From a virus: a stretch of 64,000 nt of DNA. Below the pieces are notes generated by a model, which was given only the letters and a program-made list of their open reading frames with translations, ran no database searches and was not told the DNA's origin. The DNA lies in the IMG/VR virus record IMGVR_UViG_3300044948_000997, positions 1-64,000 of that record, one strand, 5' to 3'. Positions 57,447 to 64,000 of this stretch are shown here, piece after piece; position 1 is the stretch's first letter, and the number at the start of each line of letters is the position of its first letter. Position numbers and translations under genes: made by a program.

Positions 57447-59026
57447 TGAAAAAAATAATAATATCTCTCCTAATATTATTTTTTTGTAGTAAGTCTTTTG
57501 GACAAAGTACAATAACACAAACGTACATAGACCCGTGTGATAATAAAGTCTATGTTGTTGTAATTCCATTCGGACAAAATCAAACTGTTGCTGTTATTAG
57601 GGGTAAATCTAAAATTGTAACATTAGCCGACATTAGTAGTGGTACTTTTCAAACATGGGTGAATAGTATATTTGCAACACCTTGTCCACAAAACGATAAT
57701 ATCAGATTAGCACAAGAAGCCGCAGCAAGGGCGGCAGCAGATGCCGCAGCTAGAGCCGCCGCGGATGCTGCGGCAAAAGCGGCTGCGGATGCTGCGGCAA
57801 AGGCCGCATCAGATGCTGCAGCAAAGGCGGCGGCAGATGCTGCAGCTGCAAGTGCATCGTCAGCCGCAAGTAATTCAGCATCATCGGCAGCAAGTTCATC
57901 GGCAAGTGCCGCCGCAAGTTCTGCAGCTGCAAATGCTGCAACACCTCCACCAATAAACATTGCACCTCCACCACCCGCTCCGGTAGTTACTGCACCTCCA
58001 CCAACGGCAGCACCTCCACCGGCATCAAGTAGTTCATCACCACCTCCCGCAAGTGGTGGTTCATCTTCTTCTTCATCAAGTAGTTCATCATCAACTGAAG
58101 CAAAACCAGCAGAAAGTAAACCAGCGGAAACTAAATCAGATAAACCAGCTGAACAAAAAACCGAAGAAAAGAAAACTGAAGCTAAGACAGAAGAAAAGAA
58201 AGAGGAAACAAAAACAGAAGAAAAGAAATCAGAAGAAAAAAAGACTGAGGAGAAAAAGGAAGAAGCTAAAAAAGAAGAAGAAAAGAAAGAGGAAACTAAA
58301 AAGGAGGAAGAAAAAAAGAAAGAGGAAGAAAAGAAAAAAGAAGAAGAAAAAAAGAAAAAACAAGAAGTAACAAATCCAACGTTACTTGCGTCAGATATAA
58401 CCGGTGCAGAACAACCAGACGGAACTTATTTAGCCTCAATTTCAATGGGACTTAGTAAATCATCTTTGGCGGGTGATGTAAGTTATAGTACAGGATTGGT
58501 TGTGAATAGTAATTTAAGTTCTATTGTAATGACGGGTGGAATTACTAAAATGGGATTAACAAAAGATGGACAGTTAGATGCAATACATTCATACGGAACC
58601 GCATTTGCATATTTAGGTGGGAATTACATGAATTTGTTAGGTTACACTTGGATTAAACCTACACCAAAAAAAGGTACATATGGTTATAACGTAGGTATTA
58701 TTAATTTATTTCTTAAAAATGATAGTGGTGGATTTGATTATAATATGGCCAGTTCGGCAATTGTATTTTGGACTAAACCTTATCAATATTCAAAAAAATT
58801 AACGGTTTCTCCACAAGTGTTTACAATGTTCTCACCCATATCATGGAATAGTTCAAATGGTGAAACAAACGTGAATAGACATATGGGATTTTTATTGGGG
58901 GCGGCTTTTGATTATAAAATAACAAAAAGATTTGGGTTTAGTTTTAATTACAAAATGAGTGGGAATACTAATCCAGGTTCTCCATTTTTAAGTAATTTCT
59001 TAATTGGCTCAAGAATGATGCTTTAA
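57446..59026 (+). CDS. exported repeat protein with barrel-like C-terminus
   Basis: 526 aa. Signal peptide (1-20, ending FGQ). About 90-155 is an Ala-rich region with AxAAAxAAAxA periodicity, 160-210 is Pro/Ser-rich, and 212-310 is a Lys/Glu-rich charged helix. The C-terminal 215 residues are a beta-barrel-like domain paralogous to 52397-53290 (KLTVSPQVFTMFSPI, then FGFSFNYKM). A long rigid or disordered stalk between exported N-terminus and barrel suggests an envelope-spanning stalk. Low-complexity DNA makes overlapping frames spurious. Confidence 0.7.
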   Translation: MKKIIISLLILFFCSKSFGQSTITQTYIDPCDNKVYVVVIPFGQNQTVAVIRGKSKIVTLADISSGTFQTWVNSIFATPCPQNDNIRLAQEAAARAAADAAARAAADAAAKAAADAAAKAASDAAAKAAADAAAASASSAASNSASSAASSSASAAASSAAANAATPPPINIAPPPPAPVVTAPPPTAAPPPASSSSSPPPASGGSSSSSSSSSSSTEAKPAESKPAETKSDKPAEQKTEEKKTEAKTEEKKEETKTEEKKSEEKKTEEKKEEAKKEEEKKEETKKEEEKKKEEEKKKEEEKKKKQEVTNPTLLASDITGAEQPDGTYLASISMGLSKSSLAGDVSYSTGLVVNSNLSSIVMTGGITKMGLTKDGQLDAIHSYGTAFAYLGGNYMNLLGYTWIKPTPKKGTYGYNVGIINLFLKNDSGGFDYNMASSAIVFWTKPYQYSKKLTVSPQVFTMFSPISWNSSNGETNVNRHMGFLLGAAFDYKITKRFGFSFNYKMSGNTNPGSPFLSNFLIGSRMML

Positions 59027-59056
59027 AAAAAATCCTCGAAGTAAAAACTCCGAGGA
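59025..59056 (-). terminator. intrinsic terminator (minus strand)
   Basis: Stem tcctcg 59033-59038 with cgagga 59051-59056 and eight T on the minus strand. Confidence 0.65.
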
Positions 59057-59059
59057 CAT

Positions 59060-59093
59060 GACAAAAAATAGATGTATCTCTCCAAATACATTA
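59060..59093 (+). repeat. direct repeat B at the right edge of the island
   Basis: 34 bp starting gacaaaaaatagatgtatct, near-identical to repeat A. Read on the minus strand its inner stem (ATGTAT / ATACAT) is followed by TATTTTTTG, so it may also serve as a second terminator for the minus-strand gene. Confidence 0.7.
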
Positions 59094-59108
59094 ATAAAAT
59101 ATAAAAAA

Positions 59109-59438
59109 TTAATTTTTATTTGTCAACTCTTGATAAAGATTTTTTATTTCACAACATTTTTCATAATCTTCAATCATTTCAAAATAAGGGATTAAATCTC
59201 TTTTTAATACTATAGATTCTTCTTTATGAAATATGAATTCAGTTTCCCAATCTACGTTCATAATTTTTGCAGACACAAAAAGGACTAATGATTTTTTTCT
59301 TGTATTCTTAAATTCTTTAAATATATTTAAAATATTTTCATATATAACGTCTTTATTTTCATCATAAAAATCGGTAAAATCTTTATATTTTCCATTAATT
59401 TGTAAAGAGATGAACGGTGCAGATTTTCTAGTTCCCAT
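59109..59438 (-). CDS. phage protein with E-D-Y-E-x-C motif
   Basis: 109 aa. An N-terminal beta/alpha region is followed by the C-terminal FEMIEDYEKCCEIKNLYQE, matching the 104-aa product at 26527. The motif resembles UVR-type helical hairpins that bridge protein subunits. Transcribed with, or downstream of, the RNA-repair cassette. Function unknown. Confidence 0.6.
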   Translation of the reverse strand: MGTRKSAPFISLQINGKYKDFTDFYDENKDVIYENILNIFKEFKNTRKKSLVLFVSAKIMNVDWETEFIFHKEESIVLKRDLIPYFEMIEDYEKCCEIKNLYQELTNKN

Positions 59439-59507
59439 TAAGTTTAGTTTAGTTAGTTAGTAAATGTTAGAACATAAAATTACAAATAATATTTTAATTA
59501 AAAAAAA

Positions 59508-59999
59508 TTATTTTTCCCCCTTTGTTCTGTCCCATTTAGCCGCTCTTGCTTCTGGTGACAAATGAAGTTTTTCGTCTATAGTGTGTTCAATTTTAACCCT
59601 AATACAGGTCTGAGGTGTCCTACAGTTCATAAAGTAGTTATTTATATAACCCATCATGTTTGCACTACCAATAGGATTGGCTGAATGGACATAAATTTGA
59701 GGTAAGGGTATTTTAGTATTCATACTTTCACTTACCAAATATCTACAACAATCCATACCGGTTTTTTCATCAATGTTATTATAATTTAATTCATAATTAT
59801 TTTTAACATTTGTATAATATTCAATCATAGCACCATCACCTAAATCGTGATCAAGTGATATAACATCAAAATTTTCTAATCCATGTAATTTAATTTTTGC
59901 AACAAATTCATCGTAATTACGAACAATTATCCAATCATTATCCAAAGGCGTACGAACGTCATCCAAATACAATCTCAATTTATTATTAATTTTCATCAT
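59508..59999 (-). CDS. cyclic-phosphate-processing receiver (cREC) domain protein
   Basis: 163 aa. LRLYLDDVRTPLD, then VISLDHDLGDG, a TGMDCCRYLV helix and YVHSANPIGSANMMGYINN follow the cREC family described for RNA-repair gene clusters (D-D-x-R, D-H-D-L-G, H-S-x-N-P-x-G). Proposed to act on 2',3'-cyclic phosphates. It overlaps the RNA ligase gene by 14 nt, a strong functional link. Confidence 0.75.
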   Translation of the reverse strand: MMKINNKLRLYLDDVRTPLDNDWIIVRNYDEFVAKIKLHGLENFDVISLDHDLGDGAMIEYYTNVKNNYELNYNNIDEKTGMDCCRYLVSESMNTKIPLPQIYVHSANPIGSANMMGYINNYFMNCRTPQTCIRVKIEHTIDEKLHLSPEARAAKWDRTKGEK

Positions 60000-61023
60000 T
60001 TTTAAATGGCTTTGAATAATTTGGATATATAATTTTCCAAATATTTTTTTTATGTTCTTTTCCGTCTAACATGTTAAATAAAATGTTAGAGTGTCTATAT
60101 TCTTTTGCTCTAATCGCAAACTCTTTTCTATCTAAATTTCGTGATTTTAAATTCTCATAAATCTCAATATAGTCCTTATTAATATTATCAAATCTAATAG
60201 TAAAATCCCTAATAGTTTCTTTAACCCAACCGTTAAATTCGTCTGGAACTCTTTCAAGTAATTCATCGAACGGTTTATTGTCTTTCAAATATTCCCATAT
60301 ATCACGATTAGATATGTTAGTTAAAATTTTGTGAAGTCTAACATATTCTTCTCCTTTGATTTTCATACGAAAACCATTCTTAAATTTAATTACATATCCC
60401 TCTCTGTCTTTACTAATTTCTTCTTTAAGTAAATCATATCCTTCTCCCCAAGTCTTATATGTCATTACAACTTCAAATCCCGAATCCTGCGTCCAAAACA
60501 AACTACTATCAGGTATTTCTTCACCTGTTTCTGTATGAAAACCACCAATAACAACTAATTTTTCTTCACCTTTATAATCAACAACAATTCTATTTTCAGG
60601 ATAAATAATTTCAAACAAATATGTATTGTCTTTTCTCCATGCACTGATGTCGTGTCTATCAAGAATTTCTTTACCCTTAATTGCCTGTGGTGATGTGAAT
60701 GATCCGCGTGTTGCCATTATCCACTCATTTTCATAATTAAAAAGAATACCTAATGAACCATCCATCTTTTCATATACGACATAATCTTCATTTGGAATAT
60801 CTTCTGGTTTATGTTCTTCGTAGTTGAAAAATTTCTTAAATGGTCGAGCAACAATATCACCTTTTGAATTTGTAACCAATCCACGACATTGCAAAGTAAT
60901 CTCATCCCATAATCTTTCGTACTGAACTTTTGGACTATAATTCCAAATAGTTAAATCAAGGGTTGGATGGGTTTGTTTATGTAACAAACCATCTTTGTGG
61001 TATCTTTCTAATGTTTCTAACAT
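59986..61023 (-). CDS. T4 Rnl1-type RNA ligase
   Basis: 345 aa. Nucleotidyl Lys in VYEKMDGSLG (K86), then WIMATRGSF, YLFEIIYPENRIVVDY (motif IIIa), DREGYVIKF (motif IV) and MKIKGEEY (motif V) cover all core motifs of Rnl1 ligases. Seals broken RNA such as tRNA cut by anticodon nucleases. Sits between an 81-aa protein and the cREC gene; the start overlaps the next gene by 1 nt. Confidence 0.9.
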   Translation of the reverse strand: MLETLERYHKDGLLHKQTHPTLDLTIWNYSPKVQYERLWDEITLQCRGLVTNSKGDIVARPFKKFFNYEEHKPEDIPNEDYVVYEKMDGSLGILFNYENEWIMATRGSFTSPQAIKGKEILDRHDISAWRKDNTYLFEIIYPENRIVVDYKGEEKLVVIGGFHTETGEEIPDSSLFWTQDSGFEVVMTYKTWGEGYDLLKEEISKDREGYVIKFKNGFRMKIKGEEYVRLHKILTNISNRDIWEYLKDNKPFDELLERVPDEFNGWVKETIRDFTIRFDNINKDYIEIYENLKSRNLDRKEFAIRAKEYRHSNILFNMLDGKEHKKNIWKIIYPNYSKPFKNDEN

Positions 61024-61268
61024 TACTTGATGGGTTTATAAAATCCAATATTGTAAGTCCATTTCAACCAATTAAATGACAAGTATATACCACATAATTT
61101 ATTATCTAATAATGTTCTATGTGATTCTGGTTCACATGTTTCAAAATAAAAATATACAAAGGGTAATGGGTATACAGCCCATTGATTTTTAAATAAACTT
61201 GAATGAAATTTCATATTTCGTTGTTTTGGTAATGTTGTTTTAAAATAAGATTCAATAAATTGACTCAT
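61023..61268 (-). CDS. 81-aa protein of the RNA-repair cassette
   Basis: Starts MSQFIESYFKTTLPKQRN; aromatic and basic, with FVYFYFETCEPESHRTLL in the middle. Placed exactly between the kinase-like and ligase genes (0-1 nt gaps), so it probably belongs to the same pathway. No recognised motif. Confidence 0.6.
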   Translation of the reverse strand: MSQFIESYFKTTLPKQRNMKFHSSLFKNQWAVYPLPFVYFYFETCEPESHRTLLDNKLCGIYLSFNWLKWTYNIGFYKPIK

Positions 61269-61697
61269 CTATAACTTTATTTCAAACCTATCCTTCATTT
61301 GTTGGAGTTTATTTTCGGGTACTCCGTGAATATTTTCATTACCATGTCTGTTTTCAACAACCACACAATGTACTCGGTAATTATACCTTTCAGCCATTTC
61401 AAAATAAGTTTTCATTTCCCATTCTTGGGTAAAAGTATTTGCAACAACTATACGAGCAATTCCCTGTCTCATTCTTTCTGAACATCTAAATTGACAATAG
61501 TTATGTGCTTCTTTTATTTTGGTGCCATCAAAAATATAATCACCATCATCGTTAACAAAAAAATCATCCGCAGATAAAACTTCTTGCGGATTATTATTTG
61601 GTTGTAATAATATAATATTTGCTATTGTTGATTTTCCTGAACCAGGAATTCCTCTTAAAAGTATTAAATCACCATTTATTTCATTTACATTATCCAT
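61269..61697 (-). CDS. polynucleotide-kinase-like P-loop protein
   Basis: 142 aa. Walker A LRGIPGSGKST (about 14-24), SADDFF as the acidic motif, a lid Arg region RCSERMRQG and VVANTF. Resembles the kinase domain of PNK/N4BP2-like proteins but lacks the phosphatase domain of T4 Pnk; the cREC protein may replace it. First gene of the RNA-repair cassette. Confidence 0.75.
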   Translation of the reverse strand: MDNVNEINGDLILLRGIPGSGKSTIANIILLQPNNNPQEVLSADDFFVNDDGDYIFDGTKIKEAHNYCQFRCSERMRQGIARIVVANTFTQEWEMKTYFEMAERYNYRVHCVVVENRHGNENIHGVPENKLQQMKDRFEIKL

Positions 61698-61714
61698 AGG
61701 AGAGATTTAGAATT

Positions 61715-61745
61715 AAAAAATAGGGGAAGGAATAACCCAACCCCC
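61715..61745 (-). terminator. weak intrinsic terminator
   Basis: gggg 61723-61726 with cccc of 61741-61745 and six T on the minus strand, after the small lipoprotein gene. Confidence 0.4.
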
Positions 61746-61751
61746 AATTTC

Positions 61752-61934
61752 TTATTTTACAACTGCGCTGTCTGCTGGAATTTCCCCAGCATTTCCTGTT
61801 TCGGGAAGTGAAGTAGAAGTTGTATCGGCTTGAACCGAAGTTGAGTCAGTTGTTTGAGTTGCGGTTGACTCTGAACCACAAGCTGATAGTGTAAGTGCTA
61901 CACCAAGAGCCAAAATAAATGTTACTTTTTTCAT
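61752..61934 (-). CDS. small lipoprotein
   Basis: 60 aa from MKKVTFILALGVAL (ATG 61934). Lipobox TLSAC (Cys19), then a Ser/Thr-rich disordered tail with almost no fold. The layout fits a spanin-like or surface-masking lipoprotein. It has a good host-type promoter and so may be early. Confidence 0.65.
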   Translation of the reverse strand: MKKVTFILALGVALTLSACGSESTATQTTDSTSVQADTTSTSLPETGNAGEIPADSAVVK

Positions 61935-61940
61935 ATATAG

Positions 61941-61972
61941 TAAATATACGATTTTTAAATCACAAAACAAAA
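61941..61972 (-). promoter_or_regulatory. host-type promoter of the small lipoprotein gene
   Basis: Minus-strand -33 box TTTTG (61968-61972), 19-nt spacer, and TATATTTA (61941-61948), one mismatch to TAnnTTTG. Confidence 0.6.
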
Positions 61973-61982
61973 TTTCAATAAA

Positions 61983-62007
61983 AAACCCCAACGAGATGTC
62001 GGGGTTT
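61983..62007 (-). terminator. intrinsic terminator of the Clp gene
   Basis: aaacccc 61983-61989 with ggggttt 62001-62007, with T residues on the minus strand. About 110 nt of structured 3' UTR separates it from the Clp stop. Confidence 0.75.
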
Positions 62008-62116
62008 AAGGTCTTTGGGTGGGTTCAACCCCACTTACTTATTAAAAAAACGAAAAGGTAATCGACAAAGAGAACCTTCAAGAATATAAATATATATGTT
62101 TTTACAAAAAAACAAA

Positions 62117-64000
62117 CTATTTATCAATCTTTTTCGTGATTATTAATTTTTGATCTTTGGATTTTAAAGTGATTTGTTCATTTTCAACAATGTTACCTTT
62201 CAATATTTCTTCACTTAAAAAATCTTCACAAAGATTTTGGATAATTCTTTTAATAGGTCTCGCACCATATTCTTCTTGTGAATTTAATTCAAATACTCTT
62301 AAGGTTACTGATTTGTCAAAAGTTACCTTGTAGTTTTTATCTTTTAAACGATTATTCAATTTACCAATTTCAATATTGATAATTTTCTTTAAGGTTTCAT
62401 CATTTAATGAATTGAATAGAACAACATCGTCAATACGATTTAAAAATTCAGGATTAAATTGTTGTTTTAATGCCTTTTGAATCATTGTCTTTCTAACTTC
62501 ATATTTTTGAACTTCAGAAGATGATGTTGAGAACCCAACTCCACCACCAAACTCTGAAACTTTTTTGGCTCCGATGTTTGATGTCATGATAATTAAACAA
62601 TTCGTAAAATTAACTTTTCTACCAAATGAATCTGTTAAATGTCCTTCATCTAAAATTTGTAATAGTAAATTGAAAACATCCTTATGAGCCTTCTCAATTT
62701 CATCAAATAAAATGACAGAGAATGGGTTATTTTTAACTTTCTCAGTTAATTGACCCCCTTCATCATAACCAACGAAACCTGGAGGAGAACCGATTAATTT
62801 TGAAACGTTATGTCTATCCATATATTCGCTCATATCAATACGAATAATTTTTTCAGGGTCACCAAATAAAAATTCAGCTAATGTCTTCGCCAAATATGTT
62901 TTACCAACACCGGTGGAACCTAAGAAAATAAACGAACCTATTGGTTTATTAGCGTCTTTTATTCCAACACGATTTCTTCGTATTGATTTAGATATTGTCA
63001 TTACAGCCTCTTCTTGACCAATTACTTTTTCCCCAAGTAATGTTTCAAAATTTAATAACTTTTGAGTTTCTTTAGAATCTAATTTTGAAATTGGTACTCC
63101 AGTCATTTCGGAAATAATCACATAAACGTCATCAACTGATACGGGTATTTTATTATCTTTTTGTTTTTCAGACCATTTTATTTTTTCGTCTTCAAGTTTA
63201 TCCATTATTTTTCGTTCATCATCTCTTAATTTGGCTGCTTGCTCATAATTTTGAGATTTCACTACTTGGATTTTTCTTTCTTTAATTTCGTCCGCCTGTT
63301 TCTTTAATTTTTCAATGGATTCAGGAATTCTAGTTGAAATCCTTTTTTCAGAACCAAGTTCATCTAAAACATCAATCGCTTTATCAGGAAATTGTCTATC
63401 AGTGATATAACGACCTGCAAGTTTAACGATAGTTTCAATCACTCCATCTTCATACGTTACTTTATGAAATTCTTGATATGAATTTTTTAGATTTTTTAAA
63501 ATCTCAATCGTTTCTAATGATGTGGGTTCTTTTAAAATAACTTTTTGAAAACGACGAACTAATGCCCCGTCTTTTTCAATGTGTTTTTTAAATTCATCAA
63601 AGGTCGTCGCACCAATACATTGTAATTCTCCACGAGCCAATGCTGGTTTAAGAATATTTGCGGCGTCCATTGCACCACTCGCATTACCCGCACCAACCAT
63701 AGTATGTAATTCATCAATGAATATGATAACATTTGGGGCTTCTTGTAATTCATTAATAATTGCTTTTATCCTTTCCTCAAACTGTCCACGATATTTAGTT
63801 CCAGCAACTAATGACGTTAAATCTAAAGACATAATTCGTTTATCCAATAAATTTGTTGGACAATCACCTTTAAGAATCATTAATGCTAGTTTTTCAACTA
63901 ATGCAGATTTACCCACACCAGGATCACCCACAATAACGGCGTTGTTTTTCTTTTTACGAGAAAGAATTTGAGCAATTCTTTTCACTTCCTTGTCCCTACC
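62117..64000 (-). CDS. ClpC/ClpB-type AAA+ unfoldase (5' end beyond window)
   Basis: At least 627 aa; the frame stays open to the window edge and reads GRDKEVKRIAQILSRKKKNN there, matching the start of NBD1 of Clp ATPases. Walker A GDPGVGKSA, pore motif GTKYRGQFEER, a UVR-like middle segment NYEQAAKLRDDERKIMDKL, then NBD2 with GSTGVGKTYLAKTL, GFVGYDEGGQ and LFDEIEKAHKDVF. The short middle domain favours ClpC over ClpB. Unfolds proteins for ClpP or refolds aggregates. A phage copy could degrade host regulators or process virion proteins. Confidence 0.9.
   Translation of the reverse strand, partial: GRDKEVKRIAQILSRKKKNNAVIVGDPGVGKSALVEKLALMILKGDCPTNLLDKRIMSLDLTSLVAGTKYRGQFEERIKAIINELQEAPNVIIFIDELHTMVGAGNASGAMDAANILKPALARGELQCIGATTFDEFKKHIEKDGALVRRFQKVILKEPTSLETIEILKNLKNSYQEFHKVTYEDGVIETIVKLAGRYITDRQFPDKAIDVLDELGSEKRISTRIPESIEKLKKQADEIKERKIQVVKSQNYEQAAKLRDDERKIMDKLEDEKIKWSEKQKDNKIPVSVDDVYVIISEMTGVPISKLDSKETQKLLNFETLLGEKVIGQEEAVMTISKSIRRNRVGIKDANKPIGSFIFLGSTGVGKTYLAKTLAEFLFGDPEKIIRIDMSEYMDRHNVSKLIGSPPGFVGYDEGGQLTEKVKNNPFSVILFDEIEKAHKDVFNLLLQILDEGHLTDSFGRKVNFTNCLIIMTSNIGAKKVSEFGGGVGFSTSSSEVQKYEVRKTMIQKALKQQFNPEFLNRIDDVVLFNSLNDETLKKIINIEIGKLNNRLKDKNYKVTFDKSVTLRVFELNSQEEYGARPIKRIIQNLCEDFLSEEILKGNIVENEQITLKSKDQKLIITKKIDK

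Noticed and set aside
57649-58370. Alternative frames rich in Ala, Gln/Leu or Lys/Arg inside the repeat gene
   Set aside because: They are shadows of low-complexity DNA in the 526-aa gene.
1-64000. CRISPR array, insertion sequence or transposase
   Set aside because: No regularly spaced repeats and no transposase or integrase motif were seen.
1-64000. Bacterial chromosome or integrated prophage instead of phage genome
   Set aside because: No host housekeeping genes, ribosomal proteins or rRNA appear, and phage-specific functions are spread from end to end; a prophage cannot be strictly excluded.

Overview
The window looks like part of a large, AT-rich tailed-phage genome whose host is probably a member of the Bacteroidota. 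Phage hallmarks are a GH19 endolysin with a peptidoglycan-binding domain, a T4 Rnl1-type RNA ligase with a polynucleotide-kinase-like protein, holin-like membrane proteins, tRNAs, a tmRNA and tightly packed small genes. Host clues are TAnnTTTG -7 boxes (some with a TTTG-like -33 box about 19 nt upstream), few Shine-Dalgarno sites, and Bacteroidota-style signal peptides ending in G-Q or A-Q. No replication, terminase, capsid or tail-sheath gene is visible in 64 kb, which suggests a genome of jumbo size. The host and size are inferences.

Layout. 0-15 kb: small late genes, many behind a recurrent TATTTATA motif and several encoding a shared N-terminal ITExQL peptide; SGNH-hydrolase-like proteins; the endolysin; zinc-finger and GIY-YIG-like proteins. 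15.5-19 kb: a P-loop kinase, a secreted nuclease, an HExxH protein, a DUF1599-like protein and an RHH regulator. 19.3-26.1 kb: a seven-gene glycosyltransferase/methyltransferase operon. 26-28.5 kb: small genes and a lipoprotein. 28.6-33.8 kb: an operon of probable membrane-active virion proteins. 33.8-34.4 kb: a candidate small RNA and a tmRNA. 34.4-36.7 kb: glycosyltransferase, metallophosphoesterase and dioxygenase-like genes. 36.7-37.7 kb: no gene, but a highly structured non-coding RNA candidate of about 950 nt ending in a strong terminator. 38-44.4 kb: a sugar/nucleotide-sugar operon (sulfotransferase, HAD, GatZ-like, AroE-like, a cupin-nucleotidyltransferase-kinase fusion and two paralogous glycosyltransferase-like proteins). 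44.4-46.8 kb: tRNAs for Met, Arg, Ser and Asp, an odd tRNA-like RNA, and structured leader/spacer RNA. 47.7-59.1 kb: an island of exported proteins (C-type lectin, dockerin/cohesin-like, beta-barrel-like, lipoproteins, CsgG-like, FeoA-like, PspC-like, holin-like) bounded by near-identical 33/34-bp direct repeats. 59.1-61.7 kb: an RNA-repair cassette. 62.1-64 kb: a ClpC/ClpB-type unfoldase cut by the window edge.

How the parts may work together (inference): tRNAs, tmRNA, RNA repair and the Clp ATPase would protect translation and protein quality control during a long infection. The two sugar operons would modify virion or host glycans. The 11-kb exported-protein island would remodel the host envelope or decorate its surface. 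The best candidates for something undescribed are the ~950-nt RNA, the repeat-flanked exported-protein island, and the linked TATTTATA / N-terminal ITExQL signals.
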